64,000 nt of DNA from Centroberyx gerrardi (taxonomy: Eukaryota; Chordata; Actinopteri; Beryciformes; Berycidae). The position numbers and the translations under genes were made by a program. A model generated the notes under the pieces. The model searched no databases. It was given only the letters and a program-made list of their open reading frames with translations, and was not told where the DNA came from. Of the stretch, positions 1-12,613 are shown one piece after another. Within the stretch, counting starts at the first letter, position 1, and the number at the start of each line of letters is the position of its first letter. The DNA lies in assembly GCF_048128805.1 (NCBI RefSeq), contig NC_135997.1, positions 14,959,616-15,023,615 of the forward strand, read 5' to 3'.

Positions 1-3000
1 TGTTAGCGAGTATGATATGAGGTATGATATTACAATATAAGCCAACAATGCATTTTATAGATTAGAGAGTGAAAACTGCCTTTCAGCTTACCATACTGAG
101 TGGTTAGCTAGTTGAATGAAGATTGCTGGGTAAAGGTTTAGCCTACTTAGTTATATATATAATCAAATTCTATGAGCCACAGAAGAGGACAGAGAGAAAA
201 TGAACCCAATTGCGTTTACATTGCCCTCTTTCTCAAAAGAAGATTTCAATCATTTCCTGTTCCACTACAGCTCTGATTAGTATCTAGTCTAGTTTCCTCA
301 CATATTCATCTCCTTCTTTAGAACTCAACCTATTATGAATGTGTTTTGTGATGTGATGCCTAGTTCAAAATCACGACAAAAAAAAGACCATTAATGATCA
401 TGATCAAGCTGATCATTGGCTGATTCTGATTGTGGTCTGTTATCAAACACCAGGTAATGAGTTTTAGCCCATTATTTATTTACAATACAGTGATGTTTGA
501 AAATTACAAGGTACTTTTCCATCCAGTTTTCAATAAATGCTATAAATCAATAAACCATTTCTCTGAGCAAGTCCCACAAATGAAAAGGGAGCGCTTCATG
601 TTCACAGTACATAAATGAAATGAAACCAAAGTAAATTGGCTCTGTCGGATGTCTGAGGTCAGCTTGTTTTAGGGGGCTTGAGTTCATGTGGAGTGTTCAC
701 AGTTATGCAATAACGGTGACTAATTGGTCTCAGTTCACTTAAATGTGTGGAAACTCCACATGGTTATATTTTTCATTTTGAAATTTGCTGGGGTTTATTT
801 CTCCATGAGACCTTACAGACAATAAGAGACATGGATCAGTTGTGACACAACGTCTGTAAGGGAACCAAATCATTCCCTAAAATCTAAATAACAGAAGGGA
901 CTCTGCTAAAGGTTTTTGTGACTAAAGGGGTAACTTTTCTGTCTGCACAATTCGCTCAAGAAGAGCTCCTCTGTTGCGTCGCAGCATTACTTCACTTTCC
1001 CTGTCAAACACAGTGAGGCACAAATCATGTGACCCAACATGAACTCACTTCCACTGTGACTGTGAAGTGGAAATGGATCTGCCCCATTTGCTTTTCAATA
1101 GAAGCGGTGGGATGCTCTCTCCCTCCTGGCAGACTGCCTTCCTCAGCACAGCACAGCAGAGATGGACAGGCAGACTGAAAGGTAATAAGGGACTCTGACT
1201 GCATCGTCAGTTTCATAAAAATACTAGTTGCTTTTTTGCCGTGCAGCAGCCTGAACCCTCTTTAAAAGACTGCCGTCCTGATTCCAGTCAGCAGAAGGAT
1301 GTGAGCCCCAGGGAGCTGAGAGTAGAAAGCTCTATTACTCAGAGACAAACTCCTGTTAGGAGGTCTGGGATGGAACGCTAGCCTCGCCTCGTTTTTCTAT
1401 GAGAACTTTTTAATATCAGTTAGCCCAGCCAATGTAGTCAATGTGAAGTTTATGTTTGGGTATTGAGAAAAGAATTAAAGTTGAGCTATTGGATACTGGG
1501 TATGGAAGTTTTGATGAAGAGGCGCCATCTGACCCACTGTAGCAGAAATTTTTGGCAATGTGAATGACAACCTAGAACAACTACAGCAAGCTGTCACTTC
1601 CTCCCCCGATAGAGCCAGTGTTATCTGTCAAACAAAGTATTATCTGTCAAACAATTCTGAGTTTTGTTTTTGTTTTTTTCAAATAATGAAACTGGAGCAT
1701 TCCTTTCAAAGATAAATTGTGTTTAAAACCTTGAATCCTCAAGGCCTCAGTGATTGACAGCTGCTCATTTCACAAATGATACCACACTGATACAAAACTT
1801 TATCTTGACTCAGATTAATGTCAAGTAGCCTATTGTATAAATCATAATCAATTGTATAAATCAATTGTATAAATCATATTAATCCTTTATGAAAGCCATT
1901 ATAAAAAGGTAAAAATCTGAGTCAGCTACTGGTGAATTATATTTTAATTTCTAATTTGGCCTGTGTAGGTGAACATGATTAGGCCTAGTAATACAGCCAC
2001 AGCCGGTATATTCACAACCTGTCTCTTTGGAACATGGATGTATTAATGGCAAAACTACCTCTATTCCAAAAAACAACGCACAACATTAACATATGATGCA
2101 AGACACTGACATAGTGCAAGCTATAAGAAGCCTACATTTGTCTGAGGCTCAGCTTTCAAATCACAAGATCAGGAAGTCCTGCGGCACCTGTATTGCTCAA
2201 TGGTTCACTCACGCAAATCAACTTCCTTAAATTCAGCAATGATTTTAAATTCACAGCATGGGAGAAATGGCACTTTCATGTCTTCTAAAAGTTATTTGCC
2301 TGGCCCAAACTTTAGGCTATACTATTAAAGTAAAAATATTGTTAAAATATGACTGCCTTATTCAAATCCACAGCATCACCAACTTGCTCTTTATTTGGTC
2401 TTAATTGGTCATATTACACAACGTCTTTGACTGGCCACCACCTTTCAAAAGATCCTAACTCTGCTACAATAAATAGAGGAAATTATGTTAGTGAATTGGC
2501 CGCTACCTCTAATTTGTATGGCTTAGTGTACAAGCCATGACTATGTGTGCAAAAGAAAACATCACATCAGGGCCAGGATTTTCTTGACTGACTTAAGATA
2601 ACTTTGAGTATCATGATCAAGATACACTGCACCTTCAAAGGACTGTGAAATTTCCAAAGCATCTTCAAAGCGCATCCAATTTTTCACTATGTTTTAAAGG
2701 TTTAAAACACTGACAGGAGGTCCTTAACAGGCCCATAAATTATCCACCATGAGTGAAAATATGAGTCCAAGCTCACAATATGCGTTTATAGCCAGCTTTC
2801 ACAGTGAACCATTCATCCTCATTTGTTTGCTGAGAAGGATTAGGGGAGAGAGGGTGCCTGGGAAATTCAAAAGGATGTTTAGCATTTGAATAAGTGTAGC
2901 CTGTGTGCGTGTGTACTTATGTCCCTCAGCTCCCTGCTTTCCAGTGTCGCCTGTGAGGCTGCCAGTGACAGCAGCATGGCAAGGGAGGGAGGTCATACAT

Positions 3001-6000
3001 ATGCTAATCAGGTCTTTACCCTGCTTCCAAATACTGTGCTTAAAGAAGGTTTTGGTCATTCAGTTTCTGATGATTGTGTCTGACTACATGAATCAGCATT
3101 GTACCATATTAAAAAAACATCAATCTAAAACAATTATGGCACTGGAGAAAAACTGGAGAGAGAATAGCAATGATGTTCAAAGTGAGCAAGGCTCCGCTGT
3201 TGTTTCTGTTCTACGTGATGAAGACCTACAGTAGCTTCTGCATCCTGTTCACTAATTCATGATGTTTTTGTTTACGATACCAACTTGATTATTCTCTTTA
3301 TTTACAGCTGAAGCAAACATTGGTTTAGGAAAACCTCAAAATGGTTCCAACTAAATAAACTATTCCTGTATATAAAGAAATAGCCTGAAAAAAGCAGGAA
3401 ATTAGTTTCATCAACCAGCTTGCTGAATAATATTGAAACTTTGAGCTAGAAAAATCCATTTCACCTTGTAAAGTTTCTTGGTATCATCAGTAAAATCAAC
3501 ATCATCATTGGGCGTGTCTTTCTTTTACCATAGTTATAGTCTGATTTACCCAAATTGCAATTACTACAATATTGCCTGGGCATCCACATTTGTATAAGTA
3601 GGCCTATACCATAAGTATACCTTATACCACTATGTCTAGCTCACATGATCGTATGTAACCTATAAAAACAAAATTTCCAAACAATTTCCGTTCCTCAACT
3701 CAAACTGAAACATCAGTCAATACCGGCAAGCCCCTAACCTCCTTCTACAGTAAACAGCAAAAGATTGTAGTAAATAGCACAGGATAAGTCACGCATGACC
3801 ACAGAACCTATGCAGGGTTTCCACCAGTTAGATTTTCAGCCAAGACACAAACGTCAACTAAGGAGGTCTATGACATGGCCAGTGGCAGATTTATTGCACC
3901 TAGATAACAGAAAGGCAAAATATTCCAGTTGGCACTCCATTAATGCTATGTTAAAATTTTAAAGCCAATTTGAGAACATTACAGTATAGCTAATTAGAGC
4001 TCTCCGTCTGACAATGACACAATGCCACATTAGTAATGCAAGTTGCTTTTTAGTTATTTTAACAATCAATATCTTAGACAGATGCGGAGGCAAATTAGTC
4101 CAGATGGCCCAGTTGGCTTGTAATACACTTAATAAACTGTAAACCCTACAAAACCCTGCAAAGCTCAAGGCTCAATGAGAGTATCCCCAAGCCAGCTGCA
4201 TGCATTCACACCACCGAGCTATATCGTCACGACCGTAGAGCACACACTACAGTTTCAAGTATGCTGAGCACATGACGGAAGTAGTCTTCTCAGTTTGGTC
4301 AGCTAGAGCAGCCTGCGCTCTATTGTCTGAGTGTGTGTGAACACCTAAATACCTAAAAGGAAGTTTAAGAGGAGATAACTCATCTAACCATTCTCTCAGC
4401 TACAACAGCAGCTTCACAGGGCCTCGCTGCCTCGTAAGTCACATTAAACCACTGGGGGAGGAGACAGAAAAGCCCGAGACCGGGGCAACGGGAGCTTAGA
4501 CACAGTTATTCGCAACAGGCTTAAGGCTAGGTCACATTAGACGATTTGTACATTGATTGTAAGCCCGACTGAACCAATCCGACCGTCTGGGGGAGTCTGG
4601 ATTGGGACGTGCCTGCATCAATCCAAGTATGCAGAAACAAATTAAGTGAAAGAAGTCTCATACAAAATTCTCAATCATCAATGTTATCCTTGTCATCATG
4701 TCGCTTCAAAAAATATTTGTAATGTAAATTTGTATCTGTAAACTGTATCTTCTGTACCATGAAGCAAAAACTGATAGAACTCCTATTTTGTAACTGTATT
4801 ACAGTGAACTGCTCTGGAGGGGAAAACATTTTTGAATGACAAAATCGACTATTGTGTGATCCCTCATCCTCATGTGTGTGACGACCCATCTTTGCCCCCA
4901 TCGCCTTGTGTGCACAGCTTCCCGATGGGACGGCAAGCATTTACTCAAGACCAATCATTTAGTGTGAATTGCCCTCCCTGGGCAAGATTTGAACAGTCTT
5001 GTAGACTGACAGCAGCTTTACAGGACGAGTCCCATGAAGACCAGGCAGGATTCTGCTGAAGGAATTTTCTATACACTCATACATGGCCCGAAACATTTTA
5101 GGAGATTTAGGTTTCAACCACTCAAACAAGTAACTAGTGGGTGATGTACAAGTGGACAACAGCAGTACTAGTTGGAAGGGCTTGGACTTGCTGGAACAAA
5201 GCACTAAATTTCCATGGTTCATCAAAAAAAAATTGGAATAAACAATGTTATGAACATTATGTTTGCTTTTGTAGTCTTCTTATTTACACTGATTACCTCT
5301 CTTTGGAGTAGTGAGAGTTGTAGTGTAAACTATAAACCATCATTTATTAGGCACGGGATATTGTTTATCCGATGTCTTGGATGACGAACGAGATAACATT
5401 TGAATGTGAATGCAGTAGCAAGTACGGCACTTGACTTACAAAAACAAATATGTTGGCTGACCTGTTTGGTCTCTTCAGGAGGATTTGTTGAGGGAAAGAC
5501 CAGACCTTCAGGTGCAGTCCCAACAACACAATCAAATCTATGTTCTTAAAAACCTAAAAGCTATTATTCATGACTCACACCCGTCCCTGCTGTTATCTTA
5601 GGTCTTTCACCCCTGAAGGTCACAGAGACTCAAGAGTATTAATAATTACATCACCTTTACCAAGTGGAATGACCCTTGGGAAAACCTATAATGATCAGAC
5701 AACCACAGTAACTCCAGTATCCCCCTTTTTCTTGCACTGACCATTCAGACCTAAATTCAACACCTAATTTAATCTGTCACTTGCAGGAAGAGAGAACAAA
5801 ATCAAATACATCTTATTTGAAAACAATCTGCAAGCATTAGGTCCATTACTACATTTTAGTCTTTTAAATGTGGAAATACACTATTAAATATATGTGCTGA
5901 ATGGGTGTTATGCTGCAGTGTCTAAACACACAAAATGTAGGTCCTAATAATAGACTTATGGTTTGACTGTCATTTGATTGGCGTAATTAATATACATGCA

Positions 6001-7045
6001 AATAAGGAGGATTTGTGTGAAAAGAAAAAAATACAGATGGATGGTGAATCTTTTGTGAGTGGAAAGAATATTTTTCACAAAATATTTTTTTTGTTACGAA
6101 CTCTATCATCATGTTTCTGGGTGTCATAATAAGGAAAAAAATAACCAGGCTGGGCAAGCTTAGGGCATCAATTTTTTACATGAAGTAAGACAAATCATGA
6201 ATTGCCAAACTTACAATGAGTTGCCATATCTTCAACAAGGGCAAATTTGTGTCCCGATGTAAATGTAGTTGAGAACAAATGGATGTCAGATCTAAGATTA
6301 AGCGCCTGAAATGGCCGTTGTATTTACATCAGATTAATTACAAGTTAATTGCTTCATCACAACATTTCTATATATCTAAATCACAATGTCTATTCAAAAT
6401 CAAAAATATTATGTACAACAAAAATATATTTCTACCAAGAAGGAATATGGAATGACAGAAAAACACAAGTGCTGCTACTTTCATCCCTGCTCTCCCCGAA
6501 AAAAATACCGACTGACAGCTTGGAGCCGTTATGACAACGAACATTACACTTCTTCTGTTGTACAATTAACGTTTTATTAACCATTATCCATGGAAGATAT
6601 GGGGTGTCAGTATTATGGCCCTAGTTGTACCATCAACCTACACCAAGGCCTGAATTAACACTAAGAAAAGTGTTGCACATGTAGAATATTTTATACTGTG
6701 CCACACCAAAATGACTAATTTTGGTATCAAGAGTGCAAAATGTGGAGCGAATTTATGGACTGTTTAATTTAAAATCCATGTCAGTGGGTTTTAAGAAACA
6801 TAACAAGCCAGTAATCTCCTCGACTCTCGACGAGCAGTAGAAACAAATCGGCTGGAAAAAGATGGACTAACGTTGGGCCTGTGTGCGCTGTGTATGGGAT
6901 TTAGTACTTCACATGTATATGAACAAATGCAAGACACACACATTTAATGTAAACACTGAACAATAACGTTGACCCCTAGTTAATACCCCTTCCTTACATG
7001 CTATAGCATCAGCTCGACATTAACCGATACTGCTAATGTGCTTAC
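1..7045 (-). other. dennd5a: dennd5a intron 1 (partial, runs off the left edge)
   Basis: This stretch lies directly downstream, on the minus strand, of the dennd5a exon 1 splice donor. I looked for the following DENN-domain exons on both strands and found none, so it is read as the long first intron. It is AT-rich. A CpG-richer patch sits at about 4200-4520. A cluster of homeobox-like TAAT motifs with a perfect POU octamer ATGCAAAT (5996-6003) lies in 5985-6340. A short tandem duplication of 'attgtataaatca' occurs near 1835-1880. No RNA gene or coding exon was recognised. Confidence 0.75.
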
Positions 7046-7145
7046 CGGACAGTTCGTCGGGTTCCAGCCCGCTTTCGGTGTCGAGTCCGCAGATCACGAA
7101 ATAATCTGCGAACCGGCAGGAACCGGAGCTGAAGCCGGTGGTCAT
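7046..7145 (-). CDS. dennd5a: DENN domain-containing protein 5A, coding exon 1 (partial gene)
   Basis: Read on the minus strand from the ATG at 7145-7143, the exon encodes 33 residues plus one base before a GTAAGC donor. It contains [20 protein letters not shown], which nearly matches the N-terminus of vertebrate DENND5A (residues of the upstream DENN region). The paralogue DENND5B differs at several of these positions (CRFAHYFVLCGIDAD), so 5A is the better call, and its place beside tmem41b and ipo7 agrees with human gene order. DENND5A (RAB6IP1) is a guanine nucleotide exchange factor for Rab39 and a Rab6 effector acting in Golgi and endosome traffic. Only this exon is inside the window; the first ten residues are lineage-specific. 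The start is the only in-frame ATG just upstream of the conserved motif. Confidence 0.92.
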
Positions 7146-7250
7146 TTTGAGACTGGTCCGGTGGCACCCTTATCCCTGCGCTCCCGACGGGGAGCATATT
7201 AGAGGATCTCGAAGAAGTGATTTCGCTCAGCCATCACGGATGCTACGATA
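7146..7250 (-). promoter_or_regulatory. dennd5a: dennd5a 5' UTR / proximal promoter region
   Basis: GC- and CpG-rich sequence flanks exon 1 (roughly 7040-7250), in contrast to the AT-rich DNA on both sides. This is what is expected of a CpG-type vertebrate promoter. No TATA box was seen and the transcription start cannot be placed from sequence. Confidence 0.5.
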
Positions 7251-9830
7251 CTGCGAAGCTTGAAAATCCTATCCTCCGATACTAAGCAAGCCAGAATGAA
7301 AAAATATATACATCCGGTCAGAATTTTCAAAATAAAAGCCTTATCTACGAACGTTGCAACGTGTTCGGTTTTTCGGGTATGTTGCAACGTTTTTTTGACA
7401 TTTATTTTTCACTTCTTGTTTATTCTAATTATTCCACTGTGTAAAATCATGTGATTTTGATGTTGTGTAAACCCTGATAATACGCCACATACTTGTTTTT
7501 TTCCCCCTTGACGTGACCAATTTTCTGCTTTATTTAGAAGGAGGATCGCTTAACTTCCGGGTTTACTCTAGCTATCTCTGTTTGACTTGACGCATCTATG
7601 AAAATCAGAGTATTGCAGTCGAAATGCATTGTGGTCCTTCAGCAGCACTACAGCTGTTTTCATCTGCCTTAAATCTCCACACAGCTCTGGACAACACTGA
7701 GCATGTGCAAGCGCCTTACAGAGATTACGTTATGCCTTTAACTCTTCAGCACCCAACATACAGTTCATGTTTACTGTGAATTATTGTGAATATTAGTGGG
7801 ATAGCTGCCTATTACCTGCCTATTCTATTCTATTCTATTCTATTCTATGCAGCCCTTTGTATTACCCCATTATTATTATTATAGAAAATGTGAGTGTCAT
7901 TCAGGTTGGCAGAGGTTGATATCCCTCATATCCCTCAACATAAATGTACAGTATAATTTGGGGTATGAGTGCAGTACAAAAATTTGAACTTCAATTTTTT
8001 ATTTTATTTTTTCCAAAAGCTTTCTTCTACTTTTTGAGCAGATCATGCAATACTATTTTGTCAACATTCTTAGCAATAGTATTTATAGCACTGACTAGAA
8101 CGTACAACATGTGAAATGTACACAGAGAATTTACACCTTTGCTTTCTGACGGGTTCTCGTCTCTATGTTCATATATATTAGAATCACAACTATTATGAAA
8201 GTTTGCTGAGCACAGAAATTTAATAATTGTATTTCACTCACACACTAATGTTCACATGGGCTCTAGATCAACAAATAATGCTGGGCAGATGATTGTGAAT
8301 CAACTAATGTTTGTGAGCTCCTCATAAAAATGAACCCTAACTATTTTAAACTTACCTCCAAGGTCTGAATTTTCCAGTACAAGCAGTTTTATTTACACAA
8401 AATATGTTTGTTGGTGTCTAAGGGCAACATCACTTGGTTATATGGTCAGTATGTCGAAAAACATCAATATGGGCTAATCATTTAACTGGGTTTATAGTGG
8501 GATAATCACATTTAATTGCTGAAATGATTGCTTTAGATTAGTAATCTTTTAAAACAGGGGCAGGTAGCAGCTAAAACAAAACATCTGATAACCCTATAGA
8601 CTATCTTGTAACCATACACTAAGAAATTGTCACAAACATCTTAGTGTGGTCAGTTAATTCCATGTTCAGATTTTAGTTTGAGGATATATTTCAAGTTTAT
8701 TTGGAATTTTATTTATTTATTATTTTATTTGTAAATGCATTGTGTAAGGCATCGATATTACAATGTACAGTATGTTAAATGTATCTGTGTCATGGTTGTG
8801 TTATGTTATCTAGCAGTCGTTTTACAGCATCACCACCAGGCGGCACTGCACCCTCGCTTTTAGTTTGTGAACCTGGACAAGTATTCATAAACTTCAAAGT
8901 TCCTGGTCAAATAAACATAATGATAAGATATCTAACTCACCTCGGAAACTGTCTGGGTTATGGTGAAGAATGTTCTTTTTACATGTTTCCATCCACAGCT
9001 ATAGTAATAGTAACCTAATGTAATATTTATAATGATAGTAATTTACTACATGTTCTCTGGTTCCCTGAAGTCCCAAACGACCACCAGTCTCTTGTTTTTG
9101 TCTTAATCAGGTAATCAGAAAACTGAACCTGATCTGATTGCCTACATGTTTTTACAGTATGTCACGACTGTCCTCTTGTCATGGAATCAGTCTCCTCTGA
9201 GGGCCACATCCCAAAATTCAGAAATCACATCCGCTTTCCTCCATGATCTCATCCTACCCTGCATGACTAGGAAACCAGTGTTTGTGCTACCATGTTGCCT
9301 GTTGTCCTGACTGTAAGGGAGACAAGAGAAAACTGCTTAAAACCACTGCTGAATACAACTTGGTGTTTTCCCAACTCATCTTTTCCTTCACTGCCTCCTC
9401 CATTCCTCCATGACTTGGAAACTAATGTTTATGAGTCAGGAATGTGGAGGGGATATCAATACTGTGAAAGTCACAGGAAATTGTGATTCACTGCACTTTA
9501 AATAAGCACAGAGATGCATGAACTGATAATTAAAAATATGATGGAAGATGAAACGTTGGTTTTCCCCACTTCATCCATGAGCTCAAAAAGTTATTAGTGG
9601 GTCCCAAGTTTGAAAGAATCAGATAAGTATTTTGTATTTGTCAGACTTATAAAATGAACATTTTGGAGAATATAGAACTAAGTCTGTTATGTTATAATGT
9701 TTTAATGGAGTTTCCATCTAGAGGGAGGCTATAATACTGTCATGACAAAAGGCTATGAAAGGCTAGTCAACCATATTATGTTAAGATAATTTTAATGATT
9801 CAATAAATATAAAAAATAAACATAAATTTG
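7251..9830. other. dennd5a-tmem41b intergenic spacer
   Basis: AT-rich DNA between the dennd5a 5' end and the probable 3' end of tmem41b. It holds a TATTC microsatellite (7821-7848), T/A-rich low-complexity DNA around 8705-8735, and a CTCF-like core (CCACCAGGCGGCAC, 8833-8846, one mismatch in the core). No coding exon or RNA gene was recognised. The short open frames here lack splice context and similarity to any family I know. Confidence 0.6.
7821..7848. repeat. (TATTC)n microsatellite
   Basis: Five and a half tandem copies of a TATTC pentamer are visible directly. Confidence 0.9.
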
Positions 9831-12613
9831 ATTAGATAGGACAGAAAATTACAATAGACAGTATTTGTAAACACGTCATACTGCAATACATCACTATTTT
9901 GTACAACTTAATACTGTGTTTTGAAACATCAAGAGACAGTGACATGAGAATTATCCCACAGCAGTTAGCAACATCTTTGATGAGGGTGATGGGACAAAAA
10001 AAACAAACACTGTGGCAATAACGTGTCAATCTAATTTGAGCAAAACTATGTTGAGTTTAAAATTTGAATACAACTTTTGCTTTAGAATAATTTAGGAAAC
10101 TGGAAAACCAATAAAAATCTACCCTGTTTCATGTCTTGGCAGATTTAGAGTATTGTAGACTTTCTTGGAAGAAGTTGAACCTATTAATAACTAATTTAGC
10201 TCCTATTTAAATATTGACTAAAGACTAAAACTAATGCTTGTAGGATCGGTCTATACCATTTACCTCCTAAATAGCAACTGAAAATGCTTTTTTCCCAAGA
10301 CAATGATGTACTGTAGGTGTAAAAATGGAGCTTTGTAACAACCTAGTCACAACTAGAAAAACAACCCAACACCCATGGGCTTTAGCTGATAGAGTGCTAA
10401 TTACTTTGCTACTATAAAATGTATGAGAGTTGAAAACCCTCAGTACTGCTCATTTCAAATTTTACATAAATTGATGTTTATGTAATCATATCAAATCAAG
10501 TTCTAGAGGTCAATACAAATTTTACAGTAGTACACAGTGAATCTGTTCAGCATTAAGACATTAAATTGACCTAACAAATAAGAGTAAGAACAGAAAATCA
10601 GAAAATGCACCTAACAGACTGCATCAAAATATGTGCAAATGTAAGTGATTAGAGAAAGCTGTGAAGAAACAACAAGCAATACGATTTGTTACCTATGTAT
10701 ACATTCACTGCATCAACCTCTCTGGTTCCTTCCAGAAAGTTTTTTAAGCAGCAGCAATAAGATACCTTGGTACACAAGAGAAAAAAAAAAACTTCGTACA
10801 TAAAAAAAAAAAAATAATAATCCAGTAAGCTTTTATAACACTCAACACAAAATTAATAAAAAACAAAGCAATTCCAACAATCCAAACCAATAAGATAAAA
10901 GTCAGGCATCATAATATATGTCTCCTGGTTAGATTCATACAATAGTTCTCTTCATAAATTACTTAGAAGAATGAAAGTAGTAAAAGCAAGGTAAGGCTTG
11001 TATACCTCACAGTTAGTTGGCAGTCTTATCAAGGGCACTGGTACGTCATCCATGGCATGGACAACACCTACACTTCTTTACTGGCATAGCATACAGTAGC
11101 ATGGGGCAACGATGGATGCACATCATTTGAGCACATATCCAGAGGTGCAGTCACATCACCAAATGTAGCACTTGACAGCCAAGGTTACCAGAAGGTTAGC
11201 CTTGGATCTGTCAAATTCACCAAACAGGATGGTTCTGTACCCAACCACATGAATCACTTGTTTTGACATCATCTATATTCACTCGTTAACGAGGGATACC
11301 ATTTTGAATTCAGCAATTCTTGAGTCTAGCCCATCGCGGTTCGATCATCAGAGAGATAAATTATATTTAAATCCTCAGACTAGCTCTTTCTTTACCAGTT
11401 ACAGTGACAAAGAATTGCTTTACTCATGTGATTAAATGCAAACATAGGCTGATGTTGTCCTGCCCATAAGTTGGCAAATCCAATCAGAGTGTTTGATATC
11501 TACACAATCTAACTGCCTCTTCAGAGAAAACCCCTGCCCAGTCCCATGAAACACTAAATTCAAAGGGTAATGTAGTTGACAAGTAAATACAAGTGAAAAC
11601 AAAAAGGACTGTTGCATGGTGGTAGATCCAGGCACCTGTCCAGGAGTGCTCAAGTAAAATATGTGAGGAAAAACATGCTGGGCTGTCGAAAGAAACTCGT
11701 CCATTTTTATGTCAAAAAAAGTTGCACTCATTTAGCTCATGTTACTTTTTTTTTCTCTCCACTATAACTGCATTTTTTATCCACTGCATAACTTTACCAA
11801 GGCAAGAACCAAGTATCAAAATGTACTTTTTCCACTTTCAACAGATAGTATGACAGTTATTGCTTTTGTGGTACATTTCATTCAGGTTCGATTTAAATAT
11901 AAGCATGTTAAAATAAATATCAAAAAGAAAGAGTAACTTAAAGGTGCTAAATATAGGATTTACTCATTGATATGTTACTGCCATAGCAATTGCAAACATA
12001 TTCCAACAACAAAATACAACCATTTATGTTATATCAGATCCAACAAGGTACTGATGACAACTGATGAGGGTTCAAATCAGGTTTTCGCTGTAGCGGACTA
12101 TGAAGTGATGTTTCTAAGCTAGTTGACAGAAATACACAGTTCCCAATGGAAAGGCCATATGAAGCCACTGGCACTTGAATTTCAGAAAAGCAAATTCAAG
12201 TATAAGAAAAATGTGTTACTTAAAAATCCTACAAGTAGCACCTTTACTTGTGTGACAAGAATCATACTATACAATGATAAGCAGTGCCTGATTTAAAAAA
12301 AAAATGCAATTTCTCCTATTTACAGGATGTGCCACAATTAACAATAAACTGTATAAAAACCAAAAACGAGTGCAAGCAGCGGCCAGTTTATACTTGGTTA
12401 CATAAAGTCATGAGGAAACCACCACTGCATGCATTTTGTGGTCAAGGAGCGCTCGCTGTGCCGGTGGCCAAGGATTTCACCCCCAGCAGCACGAGCAGCT
12501 GTGTATGAGACTGAGGCAGAGCAACTTGAGTGACAGCTGCATGTGCTGTTCCTGAGCCAAGGGAAGGGGACGTGGGATCAGCCAGCAGATGAGGTGCTGA
12601 GGTGTTTCATGTT
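9831..12613 (-). other. tmem41b: tmem41b 3' UTR (extent uncertain)
   Basis: This follows the tmem41b stop codon on the minus strand. Vertebrate TMEM41B transcripts are known for a long 3' UTR. A minus-strand ATTAAA-like signal near 9790-9800 could end it, but several closer signals are also possible, so the left limit is a guess. The stretch is AT-rich with homopolymer runs at 10780-10815 and 12853-12890 (the latter is in intron 6, not the UTR). No other gene was recognised. Confidence 0.4.
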
